Positions 1-5,549 of a stretch of DNA of 17,558 nucleotides are shown in pieces. The stretch lies in contig JBCCFC010000101.1 of assembly GCA_039029935.1 (NCBI GenBank), forward strand, positions 1 to 17,558, in the 5' to 3' direction. Made by a program: the position numbers and the translations under genes. The stretch's first letter is position 1, and each line of letters begins with the position of its first letter. This stretch comes from G039029935 sp039029935 (GTDB lineage: Bacteria; Chloroflexota; Anaerolineae; Caldilineales; Caldilineaceae). The notes beneath the pieces were generated by a model, which was given only the letters and a program-made list of their open reading frames with translations, was not told where the DNA came from and did no database searches.

Positions 1-50
1 GCTCTACTTCTATAGAGAACGACTGAAAGTGGTTTGATACATCAATTTTG

Positions 51-68
51 AAAAAATTTAAATTTTTT
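51..68. other. A/T-only palindrome in the left-edge non-coding stretch (1-227)
   Basis: An 18-base perfect palindrome made only of A and T (six A, three T, three A, six T). It lies about 160 bases beyond the end of the dehydrogenase-like gene that stops at 228. It could fold as a weak hairpin with a T-run on either strand, but it has no GC-rich stem, so I do not call it a terminator. The stretch 1-227 holds no credible gene; its only other visible structure is the inverted repeat at 146-207. Confidence 0.3.
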
Positions 69-145
69 TTAGTTTGTACTTTACCGCAGTATTCTGTCGA
101 ATTTGTCTAGCCAGTTGCGTCATGTAGAAGTGTTATATGTTAGAT

Positions 146-207
146 GCGGACGAGCGCGGATAAAAACAGAGTAAGTGATCCGTGTTCATCCGCGCCCGTC
201 CGCGTCC
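146..207. repeat. Inverted repeat, GGACGCGGACGAG family, copy 1
   Basis: Arms at 146-161 and 188-203 are reverse complements over 16 bases with one mismatch, around a 26-base loop. The right side, 178-207, matches the reverse complement of 2290-2319 at 29 of 30 bases, so this is the same dispersed element as copy 2. It sits 21 bases past the stop codon of the dehydrogenase-like gene. As RNA it would form a long GC-rich stem that could protect or terminate the message; no T-run follows, so a role as an intrinsic terminator is doubtful. Confidence 0.8.
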
Positions 208-227
208 TATAGTCTGTTTTTGGAGAT

Positions 228-1226
228 TTATCGCCCAAACGCCTCAATCCGTGCAATCAACTCATCCGGCACATCCACACCATGCGCTTCCGCATCCGCC
301 CGCGCCTGATGTCGTCGATCCCCTGGCAGACGCACACCCTCTTCGGCCAAAATCATCCCCACCAACGCTTCCATCCGTGTTGCCAGTGCATCGCCACCCG
401 TCTTGCTGGGGTCAATGGCAATAAAGACCTGACCAACTGTCGGTGGACCACCTTCATTGTTCGCAAACATAGGCGCATCGTGTGCCCAATTGCCACCTGT
501 CAACCCTGCCGCCAGCACCTCGACCATCAACCCCAAGCCAAATCCTTTCGGCCCCGCCATCGGCAACAGACTGCCCGCCAACCCTGCCTTGGGGTCGGTG
601 GTTGGGTTGCCATCCGCATCCTGCGCCCAGCCCAGCGGAATTTCCTGTCCTGTGGCGGCGGCTTTCTTGATGTTGACCTTGGCAGTGGCACTGGTCGCCA
701 TGTCCACCACAATCGGTGGATGCCCTTCACGAGGCGCACCAAAGCCCAATGGATTTGTGCCAAAGAGTGGATTTTTGGCGCCCCAAGGCGCAACCGATGT
801 CGGTGCATTGGCAAAGGCGAGGCTGACAAGACCATGACGTGCCAGATGGTCATTGAACCAACCGACGACGCCCGCCGAGTATGAACGTTGTACACTCATG
901 ATGCCGATACCCATCTCCTTGGTGAGGGTGACAAATGGCTCCAACGTATCCATGAACGCGGTGTGGCAAAAGCCCAAATTGGCGTCCACCTGAATGACTG
1001 CACCGGATTGACTGATGATGGCAGGTTCGGCGTGTCCATCCAGCTTGCCATGCAGTAGATGCCCGCAATAGATGGGCAGATAGCCCAAGCCAACGTTGGG
1101 GATGCCCTCTGCCTCTGCATCTTCCACCGACTTTGCGCCGACGCTTGCCTGTTTTTCACCTGCACCACAACGCACGAGCGCGGTATAGGCTAGGTCGTAA
1201 ATTTCATTTAGTGTTAATCGTGCCAT
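228..1226 (-). CDS. Ldh family (malate/L-lactate/ureidoglycolate dehydrogenase type 2) NAD(P)H-dependent oxidoreductase
   Basis: 332 residues, the usual size for the Ldh_2 family, whose members oxidise or reduce 2-hydroxy/2-keto acids with NAD(P) in the cytoplasm. Seen: the conserved core around 136-164 (LAFANAP then GTNPLGFGAP at 156-165), VVDMATSA at 173-180 and the GPKGFGLGLMVEVL helix near 225-238. The start at 1226 is chosen because AAGGA lies 10 bases upstream and residues before it do not look like the family; an upstream start at 1304 would overlap the preceding gene. Oddity: around residues 41-46 the protein reads GIPNVG where most relatives have a Ser-His-Gly, so the usual catalytic histidine appears to be Val45. 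It follows the amidohydrolase by 32 bases and is probably its co-transcribed partner. The family is clear; the substrate is unknown. Confidence 0.88.
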   Translation of the reverse strand: MARLTLNEIYDLAYTALVRCGAGEKQASVGAKSVEDAEAEGIPNVGLGYLPIYCGHLLHGKLDGHAEPAIISQSGAVIQVDANLGFCHTAFMDTLEPFVTLTKEMGIGIMSVQRSYSAGVVGWFNDHLARHGLVSLAFANAPTSVAPWGAKNPLFGTNPLGFGAPREGHPPIVVDMATSATAKVNIKKAAATGQEIPLGWAQDADGNPTTDPKAGLAGSLLPMAGPKGFGLGLMVEVLAAGLTGGNWAHDAPMFANNEGGPPTVGQVFIAIDPSKTGGDALATRMEALVGMILAEEGVRLPGDRRHQARADAEAHGVDVPDELIARIEAFGR

Positions 1227-1258
1227 GAGTATGATTTCCTTTTTATGGTAATTTCGTC

Positions 1259-2272
1259 CTAAATCTGATATACCCGCGTCGCTGTCCCCACAAACAACGC
1301 CCACTTCTCCGCATTCGACAACCCCGCCGCAATCTTCTTACATGTATTCCACCACACATGATACGAGACCGACATCGCCTCCACCGGATAGTTGCTCTCA
1401 AACATACAGCGATTTGCACCAAAACATTCCAGCGCATGAAGATGCCAAGGGCGTTGTGCCTCAGCCAGTTCATCCGATGTTGGTGGCAGGTCACGCGTTT
1501 CCCAGCCATAGCCGTTGACGCCCTGCGCCAGCCCACCGAGCTTGACCACGACATTCTCACACTGGCTCAATTGCCGGATGGACTCTTGCCATGTCACAAA
1601 TATCTCATCGCGTTTCCCAGCATAGGGACCGATGCCCAACACACCACCCAAGTGGTTGAGGATGATGGTGGTTTCTGGCACAGCCTGCGCCAAGGCAATC
1701 AACTGTGGCAGTTGTGGATGATAGAGCCATGCCTCAAAGGTCAGTTCCATTTCACCGAGCTTTTTCAATCCCGCACGGAAAGTGGCGCGGTCATAGAGGT
1801 CGGCGGGTGGGTTGATGCGTGAGTTTGGCACGTCATCGCTATCATCACGGCTTGCATGATGACGAATGCCGCGAAACAGCCCGTTGCCTGCTTCCAACTG
1901 CGCCACCAGCACCTCTTCGACCGCCTCACCGCGTGTCATATCCGCAAAGTTGACGATGCCTGCAATCTGCGCCTGCTCTGGTTGTGATCTGGCAGCAGTG
2001 GCAATCTCCTCGACAAAGATGGTTTCGCCTACGGGTCGCATATGTTGGGGACCACTAGTGAGATATTCTGCACCACACTCGATGAAAACGGTTTTGATGA
2101 TGTTGTGGCTGGTGTCACCCGGCCCGTCATTGGTATCCGCCCACAGATCATCGAGCAGATAACGACCCCAGTTGCCTGTGCGCCAGAAATGGTGATGTGG
2201 GTCTACGATGGGCATATCGGGTTCGATGATTTCTTCTTGGATTTGGTTGAGCCAAGCTCGATTGATGGTCAT
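1259..2272 (-). CDS. Amidohydrolase family protein (COG3618-type TIM-barrel metal-dependent hydrolase)
   Basis: 337 residues. Seen: DPHHHFW at 24-30, which supplies first-strand metal-ligand histidines; FRGIRHHA in the middle; ILNHLGG on a later strand; and CMFESNYPVE near the C-terminus, where many relatives have a Ser-Asp-x-Pro form. Family knowledge: COG3618/PF04909 enzymes hydrolyse lactones or similar cyclic acids (L-fuconolactonase, 2-pyrone-4,6-dicarboxylate lactonase) or related amides. The start is an ATG with AGGAG at 2278-2282, five bases upstream. It ends 32 bases before the dehydrogenase-like gene, suggesting a two-step conversion in which a hydrolysed product is oxidised, or the reverse; this is inference. 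The upstream spacer contains a long inverted repeat. The exact substrate cannot be read from the sequence. Confidence 0.9.
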   Translation of the reverse strand: MTINRAWLNQIQEEIIEPDMPIVDPHHHFWRTGNWGRYLLDDLWADTNDGPGDTSHNIIKTVFIECGAEYLTSGPQHMRPVGETIFVEEIATAARSQPEQAQIAGIVNFADMTRGEAVEEVLVAQLEAGNGLFRGIRHHASRDDSDDVPNSRINPPADLYDRATFRAGLKKLGEMELTFEAWLYHPQLPQLIALAQAVPETTIILNHLGGVLGIGPYAGKRDEIFVTWQESIRQLSQCENVVVKLGGLAQGVNGYGWETRDLPPTSDELAEAQRPWHLHALECFGANRCMFESNYPVEAMSVSYHVWWNTCKKIAAGLSNAEKWALFVGTATRVYQI

Positions 2273-2289
2273 GGTATCTCCTATAGTTG

Positions 2290-2363
2290 GGACGCGGACG
2301 AGCGCGGATGAACACGGATTTTTTTTGTAATGAATCTGCGTTCATCCGTACTCGTCCGCGTCC
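2290..2363. repeat. Inverted repeat, GGACGCGGACGAG family, copy 2
   Basis: Left arm 2290-2319 and right arm 2334-2363 are reverse complements over 30 bases with four mismatches, with a T-rich 14-base loop. It fills almost all of the 98-base spacer between the thiolase stop and the amidohydrolase start. The same 30-base unit occurs at 178-207. The regular form and placement between genes indicate a dispersed palindromic element (REP- or MITE-like) rather than a gene-specific operator. Confidence 0.85.
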
Positions 2364-2370
2364 AATTGAT

Positions 2371-3534
2371 TTATGTGCCTAAAATGTGTGTGATGATGGT
2401 TGCGCCGCTGCCGCCGATGTTCTGCGCCATCCCAACGTGTGCATTTTGCACTTGGTTCGCCCCAGCGGTCTCAGTCAACTGCTGCACCAACTCGACAATC
2501 TGATAGACACCCGTTGCACCGACTGGATGCCCCCGACTCTTGAGACCGCCCATGGTCGAAATCGGCAACTCACCGCCAATGCCAATCACATCCCCCTGTG
2601 CCATACGCCAACCCTGTCCACGCTGTGAAAATCCGGTTGCCTCCAGACTGAGCGCACTCATGATGCTAAAGGCGTCGTGGACTTCAAAGAGGTCGATGTC
2701 TTGCAGCAGGATACCGGATTGCGCATAGGCTTTGCGGCTACTGATGTGGGCTGCTTCCAGATAGAGTGGGTCACGGCGATCATGGACAGCCAGCGTATCA
2801 ATCGCACTGGCACTGCCCAAAATCTGGACGGCCCCGCGATGGTGTCCCGTTGTATATTTTGCCGCTTTCTCCGTGGCAACCAGCACCACCGCTGCCGCAC
2901 CATCACACACAGGGCTGCTGTCCATGATGTTGATGGGGGTGGCGATGACTGGTGCTTTGCGATAGACATCGGCGTTGATGGGGCGTTGGAACATGGCGTT
3001 GGGGTTGTTGGCCCCATTGCGGTGGGCGTTGATGCTAAAGCCAGCAAACGCATCTAGCGGCACATTATTCTCGTGCATATAGCGTTGCATAATCAACGCA
3101 TTCAAGCCAACAAAGCTCACACCATGCAGTGATTCGTTCTCCGCGTCCGCCGCCGTCGCCAGCCCCGCCGTCGTGCTTTTGCCAACGGTATCGGTCATCT
3201 TCTCGACACCCGCGACAATCACAACGTCGTGCATACCGCTGGCAATCGCCATTGTGCCAACACGTAATGCCGCCGCCGCGCTGCCACAGGCGGCTTCAAT
3301 CTTGGCGGCTTCAATGCCATACAAGCCACAGGTGTCAGCAATTAATGTCGCCAGATGTTCTTGATTGAGTAGACTGCCGCTCAACATGTTGCCGACAAAA
3401 AGGGCGTCCGCGTTCTCAATGTTGGCATCACTCATCGCCACCATCACCGCGTCATAGGCAATCTCACGAATCGAACGATCCCACAGCTCACCAACAGGGG
3501 ATTGACCAATCCCTACGATAGAGACACTTCGCAT
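2371..3534 (-). CDS. Thiolase family protein (acetyl-CoA acetyltransferase-like, SCP2/archaeal type)
   Basis: 387 residues. Thiolases condense or cleave acyl-CoA thioesters through an acyl-cysteine intermediate. Seen: nucleophile motif EAACGSAAAAL with Cys83, a HDAFS stretch that supplies an active-site His, GHPVGATG with His336, and the C-terminal loop QNIGGSGA. That loop lacks the Cys-x-Gly of classical degradative thiolases and resembles the SCP2-like/archaeal branch. Archaeal members often partner with a DUF35 protein; none is visible here. Start chosen at ATG 3534, because AGGAG at 3543-3547 sits eight bases upstream; an in-frame GTG at 3543 falls within that ribosome-binding site. The chain length is not deducible: it could serve acetoacetyl-CoA or a longer 3-ketoacyl-CoA. 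It lies upstream of the amidohydrolase and dehydrogenase genes, perhaps one catabolic unit. Confidence 0.88.
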   Translation of the reverse strand: MRSVSIVGIGQSPVGELWDRSIREIAYDAVMVAMSDANIENADALFVGNMLSGSLLNQEHLATLIADTCGLYGIEAAKIEAACGSAAAALRVGTMAIASGMHDVVIVAGVEKMTDTVGKSTTAGLATAADAENESLHGVSFVGLNALIMQRYMHENNVPLDAFAGFSINAHRNGANNPNAMFQRPINADVYRKAPVIATPINIMDSSPVCDGAAAVVLVATEKAAKYTTGHHRGAVQILGSASAIDTLAVHDRRDPLYLEAAHISSRKAYAQSGILLQDIDLFEVHDAFSIMSALSLEATGFSQRGQGWRMAQGDVIGIGGELPISTMGGLKSRGHPVGATGVYQIVELVQQLTETAGANQVQNAHVGMAQNIGGSGATIITHILGT

Positions 3535-3566
3535 ATTCAACACTCCTTCGTTTTAAAGGTGCGTTA

Positions 3567-3664
3567 GTAGGTCAGTATTCGGTATTCAGTATTCGGTAGG
3601 TCGGTATTCGGTACTCACTACCGACCTACTGACTTACTCACCTACTGACCTACTGACCTACTGA
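3567..3664. repeat. GGTCAGTATTCGGTA-type repeat cluster A (downstream of the Mrr-like gene)
   Basis: A dense array of short related words. The 18-mer GTAGGTCAGTATTCGGTA occurs at 3567-3584 and is followed by CAGTATTCGGTAGGTCGGTA at 3587-3606. GTAGGTCGGTA at 3596-3606 is mirrored by its reverse complement at 3619-3629 (perfect 11-base stem, 12-base loop). The unit CCTACTGA then repeats three times in tandem at 3641-3664. The same 18-mer is present at 4431-4448 in cluster B. There is no open frame of interest here. Confidence 0.9.
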
Positions 3665-3694
3665 CACACTGAGCTACCACACACCGAAACATCG

Positions 3695-4399
3695 TTATAG
3701 CTCATTATACGGTCGAACACCAGGAATTGCGCGTGATAAATCGATCAATTTCTGCCCATCCAGCAAGCCAATCGGCTTATCTTTGGCCCATATGTGTGCG
3801 GCATTGCTGATCCGACCCGACACAGCGAGATAGGCATAGACGCCCCCTTCGTGGATCATCGTGCCATAGAGATCACGCACGGTTGGCTCACCCACTGTAT
3901 CCTTATAGCGTTTGCACTGGACAACAGCTCTATGTCCACGTGGGTTGACCACCAGTACATCCACGCCGCCATCTTTGACATCACGCACATTCTCGGTGGT
4001 GTAGCCCAGACGCACAAATACATAGTCGGTAAACGCCTCAAACTCTGACGGGTCCATTGCCTGAAGATCGTCAGGCGTGCGCACATGTTTCCATTTATTA
4101 TTGGTTGCCAAATTGAGCTGATTTTTTGCGCCCGCGGTGAGTAGCCACCAAGCGCGTTTGAAGTAGAACCACCACTGTTGTCGTAGTTGATACCAGATGA
4201 GGACGAGGATGATACCCAGCAGGATGATCCCCAGCATTAAGAGTAAATTGGTGTTGTCACGAAAAAGAGGATACCCGCGCCAGAGCCGCTGTGCCAGCAT
4301 ACTATAGAGGTAAAGCCATCCACCGACGCCCAAGGCAACACCGAGTGTTTGGAGAACGAGTAGGCCGATGTTGAGTAAGCGTTGCATCGTAAAAGACAT
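3695..4399 (-). CDS. Membrane-anchored Mrr-like restriction endonuclease domain protein
   Basis: 234 residues. Two hydrophobic segments (about 9-33 and 51-70) form an N-terminal membrane hairpin, followed by a Trp- and basic-rich stretch at 72-92. From about 105 a restriction_endonuclease (Mrr_cat, PF04471) fold follows: acidic SEFE at 118-121, GGVDVLV with Asp147, and QCKRY with Gln161 and Lys163. This is the D-x(13)-QxK arrangement of the PD-(D/E)xK nucleases, so the catalytic residues look intact. Mrr-family enzymes cut modified DNA; membrane-tethered forms exist but their role is unclear. No strong ribosome-binding site precedes 4399; Met5 (4387) is an alternative start. No methyltransferase or specificity gene is adjacent. 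Related inverted-repeat clusters lie immediately on both sides, as if the gene were a separate cassette. Confidence 0.85.
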   Translation of the reverse strand: MSFTMQRLLNIGLLVLQTLGVALGVGGWLYLYSMLAQRLWRGYPLFRDNTNLLLMLGIILLGIILVLIWYQLRQQWWFYFKRAWWLLTAGAKNQLNLATNNKWKHVRTPDDLQAMDPSEFEAFTDYVFVRLGYTTENVRDVKDGGVDVLVVNPRGHRAVVQCKRYKDTVGEPTVRDLYGTMIHEGGVYAYLAVSGRISNAAHIWAKDKPIGLLDGQKLIDLSRAIPGVRPYNEL

Positions 4400-4404
4400 G
4401 ACGA

Positions 4405-4498
4405 TCAGTATTCGGTAGAGCGGTAGGTCGGTAGGTCAGTATTCGGTAAATCGGTACAGACTTACCGAATACTGACCTACTGACCTACCGAATACTGA
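4405..4498. repeat. GGTCAGTATTCGGTA-type inverted repeat, cluster B (upstream of the Mrr-like gene)
   Basis: A long hairpin: bases 4421-4449 pair with 4462-4490 over 29 positions with a single mismatch (4430/4481) around a 12-base loop. The inner arms GTAGGTCAGTATTCGGTAA and TTACCGAATACTGACCTAC are perfect. A second outer pairing, 4405-4418 with 4485-4498, is also perfect over 14 bases. The element lies six bases from the start codon of the Mrr-like gene, so that gene's promoter or ribosome-binding region must lie inside or beyond it. It shares an 18-mer with cluster A. Confidence 0.92.
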
Positions 4499-4513
4499 CC
4501 CATACTATACAAA

Positions 4514-4945
4514 TTACCAGCCAAACAGACGGGACAACAGACCCTTCTTCTTCGCTGGTGGTGGAGGTAACAGCTCTGGCTCGGGTTCCGAAATGGTCAT
4601 ATCCGGCTCAGGCTCCAAAATACCTAACTCCCGTTTGAGGTCATCAGTCATGGCATCGGGGGTCCAAGGTGGTTCCCAGACCAGATTGACACTGACCGAG
4701 GACGCCCCACCACGTTGCAAGGTCTGCTCAACATCCTCAAGAATCTGTGGTCCCATTGGGCAATGAGGGGTTGTCAACGTCATGTTGACATCAACAACGG
4801 TTTCGTCCTGTACGTCGATACCATAGACCAAGCCCAAATCGACAATATTTTGAAAAATTTCGGGATCAATCACCGCTTTCAACTGTTCGCGGCAAACTTC
4901 TGGTGTTAGTGTCACTAATTTGTCCTCATCTAGTAGCTTAGGCAT
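4514..4945 (-). CDS. MIP18/DUF59 family protein (SufT/PaaD-like Fe-S assembly factor) with C-terminal tail
   Basis: 143 residues. Seen: VIDPEIFQNIVDLGLVYG at about 25-42 (DPE at 27-29), TTPHCPMGP at 58-66 with the conserved Cys62, and VWEPPWTPDAM at 89-99, which together define the MIP18 (DUF59) fold. Family knowledge: these cytoplasmic proteins help mature or deliver Fe-S clusters (SufT, PaaD, eukaryotic MIP18). The domain ends near 108. It is followed by an acidic, Pro-rich linker (about 110-130, with four consecutive prolines) and a basic, amphipathic end, KKKGLLSRLFGW at 132-143, which could touch a membrane or a partner protein. The start at 4945 has only a weak purine stretch upstream. 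It follows the epimerase by 98 bases containing hairpins, so co-expression with the mutase genes is possible but unproven. Confidence 0.88.
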   Translation of the reverse strand: MPKLLDEDKLVTLTPEVCREQLKAVIDPEIFQNIVDLGLVYGIDVQDETVVDVNMTLTTPHCPMGPQILEDVEQTLQRGGASSVSVNLVWEPPWTPDAMTDDLKRELGILEPEPDMTISEPEPELLPPPPAKKKGLLSRLFGW

Positions 4946-4957
4946 CTTGCCTGAGCA

Positions 4958-5036
4958 TCGGGCGTAGCCCGAATATTAATATTGTAGGCATCCATATTTA
5001 CATATCGGGCGCAGCCCGACACGGACAAGGATGTCC
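4958..5036. repeat. Three small hairpins, two of TCGGGC-GyA-GCCCGA type
   Basis: Two near-identical perfect hairpins, TCGGGCGTAGCCCGA at 4958-4972 and TCGGGCGCAGCCCGA at 5005-5019 (six-base stems, three-base loops), flank a 12-base A/T palindrome at 4972-4983. A third inverted repeat, GGACA-AGGA-TGTCC, is at 5023-5036. Together they fill the space between the epimerase stop and the DUF59 start. No T-run follows in the direction of transcription, so RNA-stabilising or processing signals, or a dispersed repeat, fit better than an intrinsic terminator. Confidence 0.75.
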
Positions 5037-5043
5037 ATGTTAC

Positions 5044-5451
5044 TTAGTGCGCTTTCTGCAACAATTCAATCATGGTTCCGTGTGTCGCTTTGGGATGGAT
5101 AAACGCCACCATGCCATGCACTCCTTGGCGCGGTGTCTCGTCAATCAACCGCAACCCCTGCGCACGCGCTTCATCCAACGCCGCTATCAAATCATCCACT
5201 TCAAAACAGATGTGATGGGTGCCTTCACCCCGTTTGGCCAGATAACGTGCCGTCCCACTGGTTTCATCGGTCGGTGCAATCAGCTCAATCGTGCTGTTAT
5301 GAGCATCCAGAAAGGCAGCTTCGACGAGTTGGTCGGGAATCTCGACACGCTCTAGCAAGGTAAACCCAAGTTGATCACGGTATGTCTGGATGCTGTCGTC
5401 AAGGTTATGCACGACAATGCCGACATGATCCAGCCGTTGAAATAGCCCCAT
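5044..5451 (-). CDS. mce: Methylmalonyl-CoA epimerase
   Basis: 135 residues, the usual length. It interconverts (2S)- and (2R)-methylmalonyl-CoA, linking propionyl-CoA carboxylation to the mutase. Seen: a VOC-fold paired-domain pattern with DHVGIVV (His9), STIELIAP (Glu56), THHICFEVDD (His80) and MIELLQ (Glu129). His9, Glu56, His80 and Glu129 fall where the family has its metal ligands and catalytic Glu. Start ATG at 5451 has GAGGG about five bases upstream. The mutase catalytic subunit ends 98 bases upstream on the same strand, which supports the assignment over another VOC enzyme. A large inverted repeat lies between the two genes and could modulate their relative expression. Confidence 0.93.
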   Translation of the reverse strand: MGLFQRLDHVGIVVHNLDDSIQTYRDQLGFTLLERVEIPDQLVEAAFLDAHNSTIELIAPTDETSGTARYLAKRGEGTHHICFEVDDLIAALDEARAQGLRLIDETPRQGVHGMVAFIHPKATHGTMIELLQKAH

Positions 5452-5473
5452 TTTACCCTCATTCGATCATTTA

Positions 5474-5542
5474 CCCTCTCCTAATCTCCCCTGTTAAGCG
5501 AGGAACTGTTCCCTCTCTTAACAGGGGAGGGTTAGGGAGGGG
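5474..5542. repeat. Inverted repeat of CTTAACAGGGGAGGG type between mutase and epimerase genes
   Basis: TCCCCTGTTAAG at 5487-5498 and its reverse complement at 5517-5528 form a perfect 12-base stem. Pairing continues outwards imperfectly to 5474 and 5542 through purine-rich and pyrimidine-rich arms (one extra G in the right arm). The 18-base loop itself contains GGAAC-T-GTTCC at 5502-5512, a nested hairpin. It occupies most of the spacer between the mutase stop (5550) and the epimerase start (5451). The arms resemble a repeat type that I recall as common in multi-repeat bacterial genomes. No T-run follows on the transcribed strand. Confidence 0.85.
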
Positions 5543-5549
5543 TTATTCC

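Noticed and set aside
182..424. Short frame whose product starts MFIRARPRP and shares FIRARPRP with a frame at 2148-2345
   Set aside because: The shared peptide comes from the same non-coding inverted repeat (178-207 and 2290-2363) being read by chance; neither frame has family support.
282..884. A 200-codon open frame on the plus strand
   Set aside because: It is the mirror of the Ldh-family gene, with Arg/Cys-rich composition typical of an antisense shadow.
3535..3543. GTG at 3543 as start of the thiolase
   Set aside because: The codon falls in the AAGGAG ribosome-binding site that serves the ATG at 3534; the three extra residues add nothing to the family alignment.
3567..4498. Possible CRISPR array in the repeated GGTCAGTATTCGGTA words
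   Set aside because: Units are short, partly in tandem and partly inverted, with no unique spacers of constant length and no cas genes nearby.
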